Below, one piece after another: positions 1 to 7,900 of a DNA stretch of 64,000 nt (within the stretch, counting starts at the first letter, position 1; each line of letters begins with the position of its first letter). The notes beneath the pieces were generated by a model that did not search any database, had not been told where the DNA came from, and worked only from the letters and a program-made list of their open reading frames with translations. Both the position numbers and the translations under genes were made by a program. The DNA comes from Larkinella terrae (GTDB lineage Bacteria > Bacteroidota > Bacteroidia > Cytophagales > Spirosomataceae), in assembly GCF_009668025.1 (NCBI RefSeq), contig NZ_WJXZ01000004.1, positions 310,001 through 374,000 of the forward strand, given 5' to 3'.

Positions 1-930
1 TTCGGCCATCAGCGAAACCAGGCAAAATACCCCGCCGACCAGTGCCACCGTCGCAATGCGATGCCACAAACGGCTGGGCGTTTTTTCCAGCGACAGAAAG
101 GATCGGACGAACAGCAACTGGAAGAAAAACAGCAACAACGGAAACACGAAATAGACGTTTCGGTTCGGCATCCGGAACTGACTGCCGAAGAAAAACTGGT
201 ACAGAAAACCGTCGTTGATGAAGAAATAACCGGCCAAACCAATGACGCACAGAATGTATTTCGCGTAAATCCGGTCGAAAGTAGTGAGGAAAAAGAAGAG
301 GCTGATGACGGTAACAAACAGAAAAATGGCGAAAATGCCGCCCCAGAAAGCGTAATCGCTCAGCACAAAAGTATCCAGCGCGCCCTGCGGTCGGATGGTA
401 ATTGGAACAACCTGCACCCCCCGGCTTTTGAACGCCCGAACGTAACAGGTAACTTCCATCCCCGCAGGCAGCGTAAAGGGAAACCAGTAATTTCGGTGAT
501 ACACCATTTTGTCCGTCAGGGGCGTTTTCCAGCCATAAACGGGCGAGTTGTAGCGTATTTGCTTACCGTCGGTTATGAACAGTTGCAACTCGTCGAAAGC
601 CCAGAAGTCGATTTCGCTGAACAGCGCCAGCACCTGACCAGAGGTGTTTTTTAGCTTGAAACGCAGCCAAACCGGATGCGCATGCTGGCTCCCGCTGGTG
701 TATCCGAAGTTAGGAATGGGCGATTCAGCAGGCTGGAATTTTGACGCAATTTCCGGGTGCTGAACCTGATCAATAGTCAGGTGATTGGAGGTGTCCTGCA
801 CAAACCAGAGATCGTGATCGATCAGGACGGTAGAGTTGCCGGACGAAATTGGTATAACCGGTTGATCTGCCCGGGCAAAAACCGGGGACAGGAGCCACAG
901 AAAAGCAATAAACCGGTAAAGAGGAGCCAT
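1..930 (-). CDS. 7TM-DISM-type membrane signalling protein, 5' part only (partial)
   Basis: The minus strand is open from an ATG at 930 to the left edge, giving 310 codons without a stop. The product starts with a signal peptide (MAPLYRFIAFLWLLSPVFARA). A periplasmic domain of about 180 residues follows and resembles the 7TMR-DISM extracellular domain, with WLRFKLKN near residue 90 and a late GxEVTCYVR strand. From about residue 195 hydrophobic helices begin (FWGGIFAIFLFVTVISLFFF, then YILCVIGLAGYFF, then FPLLLFFFQLLF), typical of the seven-helix DISM membrane domain. Such proteins usually end in a histidine kinase, guanylate cyclase or HTH output domain, which lies outside the window, so the signalling output is unknown. 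The gene runs in the same direction as nothing visible downstream, and rimO ends 61 bases upstream. Confidence 0.8.
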   Translation of the reverse strand, partial: MAPLYRFIAFLWLLSPVFARADQPVIPISSGNSTVLIDHDLWFVQDTSNHLTIDQVQHPEIASKFQPAESPIPNFGYTSGSQHAHPVWLRFKLKNTSGQVLALFSEIDFWAFDELQLFITDGKQIRYNSPVYGWKTPLTDKMVYHRNYWFPFTLPAGMEVTCYVRAFKSRGVQVVPITIRPQGALDTFVLSDYAFWGGIFAIFLFVTVISLFFFLTTFDRIYAKYILCVIGLAGYFFINDGFLYQFFFGSQFRMPNRNVYFVFPLLLFFFQLLFVRSFLSLEKTPSRLWHRIATVALVGGVFCLVSLMAE

Positions 931-991
931 ACCGTCGGTGGGGTTCGGCTCCAAATATACTTAAAAACCAGCTTGGATGAGAGATAGTTAG

Positions 992-2308
992 CTATTTTTG
1001 TTCGGCAACCACACCATACAGGTCGAACTCGTGAGCCTCAGTGATGCGGACGTTCGCAAAATCGCCCTGGCGAACGTATTGACCCGCCGGAACCAGCACT
1101 TCGTTGTCAACTTCAGGGGAATCAAATTCCGTGCGGCCAATAAAAAAACCGCCTTCTTTCCGGTCGAACAGTACCTTATACGTATTGCCCAGTTTAGCCT
1201 GGTTCAGTTCCGACGAAATGCCCTGCTGAAGATCCATGATGGCGTCGGCGCGTTCCTGCTTGATCTCAGCCGGAATGTCGTCGGGTAGGGTGTACGAGTG
1301 CGTATTGTCTTCGTGGGAATACGTGAACGCGCCTAAGCGATCAAACCGCATTTTTTCAACGAAGTTATACGTTTCGTCAAACATCGCTTCGGTTTCGCCG
1401 GGGTGTCCGACAATGAGCGTGGTACGGAGCGCAATGCCCGGCACTTTCTCACGAATGGTGTCGATCAGGGCTTCGGTTTTCTCGCGGGTAATGCCCCGGC
1501 GCATGATTTTGAGCAGCTCGGTCGAACCGGTTTGCAGCGGCATGTCCAGGTACTTACACACGTTCGACCGCTCACGCATGACATCCAGCACGTCCATCGG
1601 AAAACCGGACGGGTACGCATACTGCAACCGAATCCAGTCGATGCCTTCGACGTTGGCCAGTCGGTTGATCAGGTCGGCCAACGTGCGTTTTTTGTAAATG
1701 TCCAACCCGTAATAGGTCAAATCCTGTGCGATCAGAATCAATTCTTTGGTACCGCGCCGGGCCAGCGATTGCGCTTCTTTCACCAGTTCTTCCGCCGGAC
1801 GCGAAACGTGATGACCCCGCATCAGCGGAATGGCGCAGAACGAGCACGGACGATCGCAGCCTTCGGCGATTTTCAGGTACGCAAAATGGGCGGGTGTCGT
1901 CAAAAGCCGCTCGCCCACGAGTTCGTGTTTGTAGTCGGCTTTCAGCGTTTTGAGCAGGCGCGGGAGTTCGTTGGTCCCAAACCACGCATCGACGGTCGGG
2001 ATTTCCACTTCCAGTTCGTCCTTGTAACGGTGTGATAAACAGCCGGTTACGTAAACTTTATCGACCACCCCGGCGTCTTTGGCATCAACATACCGCAAAA
2101 TGGTGTTGATTGATTCTTCTTTGGCGTTATCGATAAAACCGCAGGTGTTGATCACCACAATATTGGCGTCATCTTTCTTCGATTCGTGCGAAACGTTATA
2201 GCCGTTGCCCTTCAGTTGGGTATATAAAACTTCCGAATCCACCAGGTTTTTGGAGCAACCCAGCGTAACGATATTGATTTTATTCGTGCGTAATCCCTTT
2301 GTTTTCAA
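992..2308 (-). CDS. rimO: Ribosomal protein S12 methylthiotransferase RimO
   Basis: Radical-SAM enzyme that adds a methylthio group to the conserved aspartate of ribosomal protein uS12. The 438-residue product is of normal family length. The N-terminal UPF0004 domain carries cluster cysteines C18 (LGCSKN), C56 (NTCGF) and C90 (TGCLS). The radical-SAM motif CxxxCxxC is C151, C155, C158 (CDRPCSFCAIP). A TRAM RNA-binding domain forms the last 65 residues or so. The only usable start is TTG at 2308: an in-frame stop lies 12 bases upstream and there is no ATG before the first cluster motif. In many Bacteroidota rimO follows ftsY directly; here four other genes separate them. Its substrate gene rpsL is also in this window, far away at 57.7 kb. 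Confidence 0.95.
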   Translation of the reverse strand: MKTKGLRTNKINIVTLGCSKNLVDSEVLYTQLKGNGYNVSHESKKDDANIVVINTCGFIDNAKEESINTILRYVDAKDAGVVDKVYVTGCLSHRYKDELEVEIPTVDAWFGTNELPRLLKTLKADYKHELVGERLLTTPAHFAYLKIAEGCDRPCSFCAIPLMRGHHVSRPAEELVKEAQSLARRGTKELILIAQDLTYYGLDIYKKRTLADLINRLANVEGIDWIRLQYAYPSGFPMDVLDVMRERSNVCKYLDMPLQTGSTELLKIMRRGITREKTEALIDTIREKVPGIALRTTLIVGHPGETEAMFDETYNFVEKMRFDRLGAFTYSHEDNTHSYTLPDDIPAEIKQERADAIMDLQQGISSELNQAKLGNTYKVLFDRKEGGFFIGRTEFDSPEVDNEVLVPAGQYVRQGDFANVRITEAHEFDLYGVVAEQK

Positions 2309-2473
2309 AATAGACCAAGATTAAACAGACTTTCCTGATTACCAGGATTGTCCGGGGGCTGGACCAGCGGTTTCCAACCCAACCAGCTTAAGTGATACGA
2401 TCAAACGGGTAATCGTCTTAGCGGAACACCGGAAATTTTTGCAAAGTTCGGAAAAGTACAATTCTGATGAAAG

Positions 2474-3115
2474 TCAAACCGGTTTTATCCAGGGAATTTT
2501 ATGCGGGACGGGTCGGACGGGCACGTTTTTAAAATAGTCATCCAGCGCAAAATAGAGGTAGCTTTTATTCAAATTCAGGTAGCACTTCTGCCCGGTTTTT
2601 AGTTTGAAAATCAAGTAACTGTAACCGGACACCATTCTGCTTGATTTCGGCCCGGAAGAATGCCGTTCTATTTCCTGTAAATCAGCGGCTGTAAACCGTA
2701 CGGTTTTTTCCCAGGTGGCGATTTCCAGGCTTTTGTCAGCGGGATCGAGCGTAACGGTTTTATTCCGGGTGATGAGCCAGTACTGCCACTCCAGCCGGGA
2801 AACAAGCGTCATAAACCATAGTATGGTAAACGAAGACGCTAGTAGGCTAAAACTGATCAGCCAGTGCCAATAAGCTTTGGCCGCGGGGATAGCAAAAAAT
2901 ACCGTTATATATAGAATTAGTATAGAAATCAGGGTGAGGAAAACATTTAAAATAATATCAAACCGGACAAAGTACTCCCACTCGTCGATTTCGTAAGTCA
3001 CGACGGTCGCTAAAGGCGATTCGTCCCCGACGGTTTTAGCCGTAAACCGGAGCATCTTGTAGATGAACCAGCCAACAGGCAGGAAAACAAAAGCAAAGGT
3101 GAGGAAAACGTTCAT
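2474..3115 (-). CDS. Hypothetical membrane protein with PH-like C-terminal region
   Basis: 213 residues, family not recognised. Hydrophobic helices lie at about residues 3-20, 55-78 and 85-105, so the protein is probably anchored in the inner membrane by three helices. The soluble C-terminal half (WLITRNKTVTLDPADKSLEI, then YSYLIFKLKTGQKCYLNLNK) alternates beta-strands in a way that suggests a PH-like fold. That is an inference from pattern, not a family match. The ATG at 3115 lies 5 bases after the stop of the upstream lipoprotein gene, so the two are very likely co-transcribed. It is part of the block that separates ftsY from rimO. Confidence 0.6.
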   Translation of the reverse strand: MNVFLTFAFVFLPVGWFIYKMLRFTAKTVGDESPLATVVTYEIDEWEYFVRFDIILNVFLTLISILILYITVFFAIPAAKAYWHWLISFSLLASSFTILWFMTLVSRLEWQYWLITRNKTVTLDPADKSLEIATWEKTVRFTAADLQEIERHSSGPKSSRMVSGYSYLIFKLKTGQKCYLNLNKSYLYFALDDYFKNVPVRPVPHKIPWIKPV

Positions 3116-3120
3116 GACGG

Positions 3121-3594
3121 TTAAAATACCGCCTGATACGAAATGTCAAAGGAGATTGTTGACCGACGGTTTTTCTCCACCGTCACCGGAAAAATGTTAT
3201 TTTGGCCGTCGGACAGGTTGGCGTACAAGCCCTTTTCTTCCCGGACAAATACCGAATAATTACCCGGCGGCAGGCTGACACAAAACTGCCCGTCTTTGCC
3301 GGATTTAACCTGTTTGACGAGTCTGGTCTTGATTTTGGAATAAAAACCGTCGTCCGTGGCTTCAGTCTGATCAATTTTAGTCAATTCGTAGATCAAAACG
3401 TCGCGAACGACGGGCTGACCTTTCGGCTGCGGCCGATCAGGCCCCGGCATGTGATTCCCGGATTTGAAAATAACCGTACCACAGATTCCCTGAAAGGATT
3501 TATTACGCTCGCCGGTTTTGCAGGCGGTGAAAAGGGATAACGCCAGAAGAAGCAAAACCGGTTTTAGGATGATAAAGAGCTGATGATTAGGCAT
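3121..3594 (-). CDS. Putative lipoprotein with carboxypeptidase-regulatory-like domain
   Basis: About 157 residues from the ATG at 3594; a TTG five codons upstream is the alternative start. A hydrophobic segment ends in a lipobox (SLFTAC), so the mature protein should be lipid-anchored at the cysteine. The rest resembles a small Ig-like carboxypeptidase-regulatory (CarboxypepD_reg) or SpaA/CnaB-type domain, with GTVIFKSGNHMPG at the start and GKDGQFCVSLPPGNYSVFVR in the middle. Such domains are common in Bacteroidota surface lipoproteins and have no catalytic role by themselves. It overlaps the end of the HEPN gene by a few bases and is followed after 5 bases by a membrane protein gene. Confidence 0.6.
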   Translation of the reverse strand: MPNHQLFIILKPVLLLLALSLFTACKTGERNKSFQGICGTVIFKSGNHMPGPDRPQPKGQPVVRDVLIYELTKIDQTEATDDGFYSKIKTRLVKQVKSGKDGQFCVSLPPGNYSVFVREEKGLYANLSDGQNNIFPVTVEKNRRSTISFDISYQAVF

Positions 3595-3961
3595 ATTTCT
3601 CTTTAACAAAATGAAGAAAAGTATCCGCTCGTGTAATCAAGTCATTAATTTCTTCGATAGGAAAATCGCCTTCTAAGTCATAGTCCGCTATCTGCCGATG
3701 ATCAAATAGAATTTTGAAGTCATCCTTGAATTGTTCAGGTACTTCACCAGACTTAATTAAATGCAAGGAGAACATCTCCCGAGCTGCCGAATGGCGTTTT
3801 GTAACGATATTTTTATCAGCGAGTAATCCGCGTACAAGCCAGAAAAAGCAATAATAACTTGAAGTAACAGCACCAAGTGGAAACTCCGTCAAAACCAATG
3901 TTTTAGCATTTGCCAGATACGCTTCTGCTTTCTTAATGCAGTCCTTCAAGTCATCGCTCAT
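3587..3961 (-). CDS. HEPN domain protein, putative toxin of a HEPN/MNT pair
   Basis: 124 residues starting at the ATG at 3961, which overlaps the end of the preceding nucleotidyltransferase gene by 11 bases. A longer reading upstream would lie wholly inside that gene and is not used. The product is helical, contains SSYYCFFWLVRGLLADKN in the middle, and carries a HEPN-type HRQIADYDL motif near residue 90, typical of COG1895-like proteins. In known HEPN/MNT modules the HEPN protein is the toxin (often an RNase) and the MNT protein neutralises it. Activity here is inferred from family and gene order. The strict RX4-6H RNase signature is not evident, so this copy may act differently. Confidence 0.8.
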   Translation of the reverse strand: MSDDLKDCIKKAEAYLANAKTLVLTEFPLGAVTSSYYCFFWLVRGLLADKNIVTKRHSAAREMFSLHLIKSGEVPEQFKDDFKILFDHRQIADYDLEGDFPIEEINDLITRADTFLHFVKEKYA

Positions 3962-4289
3962 AAATGCATTTAGCGTCTTTTCTAACCTCGCGAAAAAAAA
4001 TACGATTCGATGTAAGAAACTTATTATGAGAGACGACAACTGCAGAAATATCGATCAATGTATCGAGATAATAAGCATTTCGAGCCGCAACGGTCGTGGC
4101 AACTTCTTTAAACGGGGAGACATTTTCTTCGTCCAGTAGCACCAAATAATCTACATCCGATTCTTCGTCAAAATCACCCCGGGCATAGGACCCGAATAGC
4201 AAAATTTTGACCAGCCGATCGCCGTAGTGCCGTTTCATGATGTCGGTCACTTCGCGATTGACTGCCTCTAAATCGGTTACAAATGCCAT
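3951..4289 (-). CDS. MNT-type minimal nucleotidyltransferase, putative antitoxin
   Basis: 112 residues with the pol-beta nucleotidyltransferase signature LLFGSYARGDFDEESDVDYLV, that is GSxxRGx(n)SDxD, near residues 31-50, which provides the metal-binding acidic residues. The length fits the stand-alone MNT family that pairs with HEPN proteins; in characterised pairs MNT can silence the HEPN toxin by AMPylating it. The gene begins 2 bases after the ftsY stop and overlaps the HEPN start, so ftsY, MNT and HEPN look like one transcript. That coupling to an essential secretion gene is unusual for a toxin-antitoxin pair. The family call is firm; the antitoxin role is inferred. Confidence 0.85.
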   Translation of the reverse strand: MAFVTDLEAVNREVTDIMKRHYGDRLVKILLFGSYARGDFDEESDVDYLVLLDEENVSPFKEVATTVAARNAYYLDTLIDISAVVVSHNKFLTSNRIFFREVRKDAKCIYER

Positions 4290-4291
4290 TG

Positions 4292-5251
4292 TCAGATTTT
4301 CTTAAAAAACGAATCCACAAACTCCATCTTGTTGAACGTCTGCAAATCTTCGATTTTTTCGCCGACGCCGATGTACTTCACTGGAATCCTGAACTGATCC
4401 GAAATACCGATCACGACTCCGCCTTTGGCCGTGCCGTCCAGCTTCGTGATCGCCAGCGCCGTAACATCCGTGGCTTTGGTAAATTCCGTCGCCTGAATGA
4501 ACGCATTCTGCCCCGTCGATCCGTCGAGGACGAGCAACACTTCGTGGGGTGCTTCGGGCAGGAATTTCTGCACCACCCGTTTGATTTTCGACAGCTCGTT
4601 CATCAGGTTTACTTTCGTGTGCAGCCGACCCGCCGTATCAATAATGACCACATCGGCGTTCATGTCCACCGCTTTTTTAACCGCGTCGAAAGCCACCGCC
4701 GAAGGGTCGGTGTTCATGCCGTGTTCGATCACCGGAACGCCCACGCGTTGTCCCCAGAGTTTCAATTGCGTAACGGCTGCCGCCCGGAACGTATCGCCCG
4801 CGCCCAGCACGACCTTGTAGCCGCGTTTGTGAAACTGAGCCGCCAGCTTGCCGATGGTCGTGGTTTTACCTACGCCATTGACGCCCACCACCATGATCAC
4901 ATACGGTTTTTTGTCGACCGGCAACGCAAAGTCGTCATCGACATCGATGGATTTGTTTTCCGCCAGCAGCCCGGCAATTTCTTCCCGCAGAATGTTGTCC
5001 AATTCATTGGTACTGACGTACTTATCACGGGCAACACGGTCTTCGATGCGCCGAATGATTTTAACGGTCGTGCCAACTCCCACGTCCGATGTAATCAACA
5101 CTTCTTCCAGTTCGTCCAGAACCTCTTCGTCGACGGTCGATTTTCCGACGACAGCGCGGTTGAGCTTCGAGAAAAAACTTTCCTTGGACTTTTCCAGCCC
5201 TTTATCGAGTGATTCTTTTTTTTCCTTCGAGAAAAAATCAAACAGACCCAT
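4292..5251 (-). CDS. ftsY: Signal recognition particle receptor FtsY
   Basis: SRP receptor GTPase that docks ribosome-SRP complexes at the inner membrane. 319 residues from the ATG at 5251 (MGLFDFFSKEKKE, an amphipathic basic start usual in Bacteroidota). An upstream extension to 5368 would run through a terminator and is rejected. The NG domain shows the P-loop GVNGVGKTTT at about 123-132, GDTFRAAA, DTAGR and the TKLDGTAKGG G4 motif. The long acidic A domain seen in enterobacteria is absent, as usual in this phylum. A -7 element TATCTTTG (complement of 5327-5334) lies upstream, beyond the terminator of DUF4295, suggesting an independent transcript. Confidence 0.96.
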   Translation of the reverse strand: MGLFDFFSKEKKESLDKGLEKSKESFFSKLNRAVVGKSTVDEEVLDELEEVLITSDVGVGTTVKIIRRIEDRVARDKYVSTNELDNILREEIAGLLAENKSIDVDDDFALPVDKKPYVIMVVGVNGVGKTTTIGKLAAQFHKRGYKVVLGAGDTFRAAAVTQLKLWGQRVGVPVIEHGMNTDPSAVAFDAVKKAVDMNADVVIIDTAGRLHTKVNLMNELSKIKRVVQKFLPEAPHEVLLVLDGSTGQNAFIQATEFTKATDVTALAITKLDGTAKGGVVIGISDQFRIPVKYIGVGEKIEDLQTFNKMEFVDSFFKKI

Positions 5252-5331
5252 TTCCTTAACGTTAGAACTTTTGATGGCAGATAACCGACAAGTACGGCAA
5301 AAACCGCATCCGATCTTTGGTTCGAACAAAG

Positions 5332-5364
5332 ATAAAAACAAAAAAGTCCCACCGAGGGGACTTT
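5332..5364 (-). terminator. Rho-independent terminator after DUF4295
   Basis: On the minus strand the 7-bp stem AAGTCCC/GGGACTT (5344-5350 with 5357-5363) is followed by a T-rich tail (TTTTTTGTTTTT). It closes the rpmG-DUF4295 transcript just upstream of ftsY. Confidence 0.85.
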
Positions 5365-5388
5365 CCATGTACTATACAACCGAAAGAA

Positions 5389-5544
5389 CTAGGCTTTCAA
5401 TGCGGCCTGAACTTCTTCCAGCGGAACCATTTCTTCTCTGAAGGTGTAAGCACCGGTTTTTGGCGACTTTACGGCTTTAATGATCTTTGCGAAGTTTTTA
5501 CCGCCACCTTCTTTCTTCAGGGTTGCAACAACTTTCTTTGCCAT
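5389..5544 (-). CDS. DUF4295 family small basic protein
   Basis: 51-residue lysine-rich protein (MAKKVVATLKKEGGGKNFAK at the start, ending EEVQAALKA). It is recognised as DUF4295, a short family found in Bacteroidota between the L33 gene and ftsY. Its function is not established; the size, charge and constant linkage to rpmG suggest association with the ribosome, which is inference. It begins 33 bases after the rpmG stop and ends at the terminator near 5.35 kb. Confidence 0.9.
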   Translation of the reverse strand: MAKKVVATLKKEGGGKNFAKIIKAVKSPKTGAYTFREEMVPLEEVQAALKA

Positions 5545-5577
5545 CTTGGATCGTCGGGAGCAGTCCCGCAGTTACAA

Positions 5578-5760
5578 TTATTTAATTTCTTTGTGTACGG
5601 TTACACGTTTCAAGTTCGGATTGTACTTTTTCAGTTCGATCCGGCTCGGCGTGTTCTTGCGGTTTTTGGTCGTGATATAGCGCGAAGTACCCGGTATGTT
5701 GGTGTCCTTCTGCTCCGTACACTCCAGAATAACCTGAATTCTATTGCCTTTCTTAGCCAT
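5578..5760 (-). CDS. rpmG: 50S ribosomal protein L33
   Basis: 60 residues from the ATG at 5760 ([20 protein letters not shown]), with the L33 core [20 protein letters not shown] and a basic end. Only one cysteine remains, so this is a zinc-free (C-minus) L33. In related genomes rpmB (L28) usually lies directly upstream; here that position holds only a promoter and a heptamer-word inverted repeat, so rpmB must be elsewhere. Confidence 0.95.
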   Translation of the reverse strand: MAKKGNRIQVILECTEQKDTNIPGTSRYITTKNRKNTPSRIELKKYNPNLKRVTVHKEIK

Positions 5761-5789
5761 TGCAGTAAATATTTTCTCAAACAGGAACG

Positions 5790-5820
5790 CAAAGGTAAGA
5801 TAAAGTCTTAAAAACCACAA
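5790..5820 (-). promoter_or_regulatory. Promoter of rpmG
   Basis: Read on the minus strand: TTG (complement of 5818-5820), a 20-bp spacer, then TACCTTTG (complement of 5790-5797). This matches the Bacteroidota -33/-7 consensus and lies 30 bases before the rpmG ATG. Confidence 0.75.
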
Positions 5821-5859
5821 CGGTTAATTGGGAAATAATTGGCAAAAAGGCTTGGTAAG

Positions 5860-5976
5860 TTGGTTTTCGGTATACGGTTTTCCGTTTACGGTGGCTGACG
5901 CAGCCATACAAATATCGAATACTGAATAGCGAATGCGTCAGGCACCGTATACCGTAAACTGAAAACCGGATACCAA
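5860..5976. repeat. Heptamer-word inverted repeat, copy 1
   Basis: Two 43-nt arms (5860-5902 and 5934-5976) are inverted copies matching at 34 of 43 positions. Each arm divides into five 7-nt words: GGTTTTC, GGTATAC, GGTTTTC, CGTTTAC, GGTGGCT on the left and the complements of GGTATCC, GGTTTTC, AGTTTAC, GGTATAC, GGTGCCT on the right. The loop holds a second word set (GAATACT, GAATAGC, GAATGCG) related to copy 2 at 9.1 kb. It lies between the divergent rpmG promoter and nuoD. Confidence 0.85.
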
Positions 5977-6017
5977 TTTTTGATTTTTGGACGTTCCCTG
6001 CCGACCTTTGACGAACG

Positions 6018-7253
6018 ATGACCACACAAACCATCCAATACGAGTACCAACCCGGCTTGTTTCAGGCTTCGGAGCCGAATAAATACACGCCCGACGACCT
6101 CGGCAACGGCGAAATGATTCTGAACATGGGGCCGCAGCACCCGTCGACGCACGGCGTTCTGCGCCTGGAAATCGTCACCGATGGCGAGATCATTGTCGAT
6201 GTGGTGCCGCATCTGGGCTACCTGCACCGCTGTTTCGAGAAACACGCCGAATCCATGCCGTATAACCAGACGCTGCCTTTTGTCGACCGGCTGGATTATG
6301 TGGCCGCGATGAACAACGAACACGTTTTCTGCATGGGCGTGGAGCGGATGCTGGGTATCGACAAAGAGCTGCTGACGCGGCCCGACGGTCGCCGGATCGA
6401 ATACATCCGGGTACTGGTGGCGGAGCTAAACCGGCTGGCATCGCATTTCGTGGCTATTGGAACGTATGCGCTGGACATTGGGGCTTACACCCCTTTTCTC
6501 TGGATGATGCGTGACCGCGAGCACCTGCAACGGCTGCTGGAATGGGTCAGCGGGGCGCGGATGCTCTATAATTACATCTGGATTGGCGGTTTGTATTACG
6601 ACTTGCCGGTCGGTTTTGAAGAACGCTGCCAGGAATTTCTGACGTATCTGAAACCAAAGCTGCTCGAAATGCAGCAGTTGGTGACCGAAAACAAGATTTT
6701 TGTGAAACGGACGGCCAATGTGGGCGTCTTGCCGCTGCCGGTTGCCATCAGTTACGGCTGTACGGGACCGGTTTTGCGCGGATCGGGCCTGCGGTACGAT
6801 TTGCGCCGGGTCGATGGCTATTCCGTTTATCCCGAACTGGATTTTGATATTCCGATTGGCGAGGGAAAAATGGGAACGCCGGGCGACTGCTGGGACCGGA
6901 ATTACGTGCGGGTGCTGGAATGCTGGGAATCAGTAAAAATCGCCGAACAGTGTCTGACACAATTGACGGGCGATCTGAAACGAACCCGCGACTTCGATCC
7001 GCAGGCGATGGCGCCCAAGAAAATCCGCCCGAAAGCGCAAGAGTTTTATGTGCGGGGTGAAATTCCGAAAGGCGAACTGGGTTTCTTTTTCCGGGCTGAT
7101 GGCCGGGCGGACATTCCGTTTCGCTGCCGGGCGCGGTCGTGTTCGTACCACAACCTCTCAGTGATCAGCGAAATTTCAAAAGGCGCGATGATCGCCGATC
7201 TGGTCGCTATCATCGGATCGATCGACGTGGTGATGGGTGAGGTGGATCGTTAA
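6018..7253 (+). CDS. nuoD: NADH-quinone oxidoreductase subunit D (orphan)
   Basis: 49-kDa subunit of respiratory complex I, forming part of the quinone-binding cavity with NuoB. 411 residues, full length. Visible family blocks are [16 protein letters not shown] near 37-52, [30 protein letters not shown] and the C-terminal [16 protein letters not shown]. The usual neighbours nuoA, B, C and E are absent: rpmG lies on one side and hpt on the other. A near-consensus -7 element (GACCTTTG, ending at 6011) lies so close to the ATG that the mRNA would be almost leaderless. The stop codon overlaps the convergent hpt stop. Confidence 0.95.
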   Translation: MTTQTIQYEYQPGLFQASEPNKYTPDDLGNGEMILNMGPQHPSTHGVLRLEIVTDGEIIVDVVPHLGYLHRCFEKHAESMPYNQTLPFVDRLDYVAAMNNEHVFCMGVERMLGIDKELLTRPDGRRIEYIRVLVAELNRLASHFVAIGTYALDIGAYTPFLWMMRDREHLQRLLEWVSGARMLYNYIWIGGLYYDLPVGFEERCQEFLTYLKPKLLEMQQLVTENKIFVKRTANVGVLPLPVAISYGCTGPVLRGSGLRYDLRRVDGYSVYPELDFDIPIGEGKMGTPGDCWDRNYVRVLECWESVKIAEQCLTQLTGDLKRTRDFDPQAMAPKKIRPKAQEFYVRGEIPKGELGFFFRADGRADIPFRCRARSCSYHNLSVISEISKGAMIADLVAIIGSIDVVMGEVDR

Positions 7254-7777
7254 TCCAGAATGAGAATTTCTTTTGCATTTCGCCCAAAACCGTCATAATC
7301 CAGCCCGTAGCCAACCACAAACTGGTTTTGAATTTCAAAGCCGACGTATTTGATGGCAACCTCAACTTTCAGCGCTTCCGGTTTGAACAACAGCGTCGCA
7401 ATTTCGAGCGAGGCCGGTTTTTGCTCCAGCAGATGCCGCGAAACATTCTGAATCGTCAAACCGGTGTCGATGATGTCTTCAATCAGAATCACGTCCTGAC
7501 CTTCCAGCGATTCGCTCAAACCCAATACCTGTTTCACCACGCCCGTCGAAGTGGTTTGCTGATACGAGCTGACGCGGATGAATGTCACCCGGCAGGGAAT
7601 GGTCAGCTGGGTCATCAGTTCAGCCGCAAAAATAAACGCGCCGTTCAGCACTACCACCAGCAGGGGTTCCTTGTCCCGGTAATCCTGATTGATTTGTTCG
7701 GCCAGTTGAACAATGCGGTTTTTTAAGGTGTTTTGATCAATGAAGGGAACAAAACGCTTGTCTTTGATAGTCAGCAT
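7250..7777 (-). CDS. hpt: Hypoxanthine phosphoribosyltransferase
   Basis: Purine salvage enzyme joining hypoxanthine or guanine to PRPP. 175 residues with the PRPP-binding motif [13 protein letters not shown] near 95-107, the flexible-loop region [14 protein letters not shown] and the base-binding [15 protein letters not shown] near the end. Length and motifs are normal. It is convergent with nuoD and the two stop codons share bases 7251-7252. A perfect -7 element (TACCTTTG, complement of 7801-7808) lies 23 bases upstream. Confidence 0.95.
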   Translation of the reverse strand: MLTIKDKRFVPFIDQNTLKNRIVQLAEQINQDYRDKEPLLVVVLNGAFIFAAELMTQLTIPCRVTFIRVSSYQQTTSTGVVKQVLGLSESLEGQDVILIEDIIDTGLTIQNVSRHLLEQKPASLEIATLLFKPEALKVEVAIKYVGFEIQNQFVVGYGLDYDGFGRNAKEILILD

Positions 7778-7800
7778 AGAGGGCCAGTTGACACGAAAGT

Positions 7801-7808
7801 CAAAGGTA
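7801..7808 (-). promoter_or_regulatory. -7 promoter element of hpt
   Basis: CAAAGGTA on the plus strand reads TACCTTTG toward hpt, a perfect TAnnTTTG. No clear TTG -33 element is visible at the usual distance. Confidence 0.55.
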
Positions 7809-7900
7809 AGGCATCCGGCGGGTTCGTAAAAACTTTTGGTATCGTAAACTGGAAATTCAAAAACTTCGTTGATAGAAAACGATAGCAGTATCCTTTAAAA

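Noticed and set aside
61-987. Plus-strand open frames opposite the 7TM protein
   Set aside because: They mirror a minus-strand frame that is open for 310 codons and has a signal peptide, recognisable domains and membrane helices.
3962-4039. Extended start of the HEPN protein
   Set aside because: The extra 26 codons lie entirely inside the MNT gene, and the ATG at 3961 overlaps the MNT stop in the manner of a coupled start.
5252-5368. N-terminal extension of FtsY
   Set aside because: It would read through the terminator of the upstream gene; the conserved start MGLFDFF follows at 5251.
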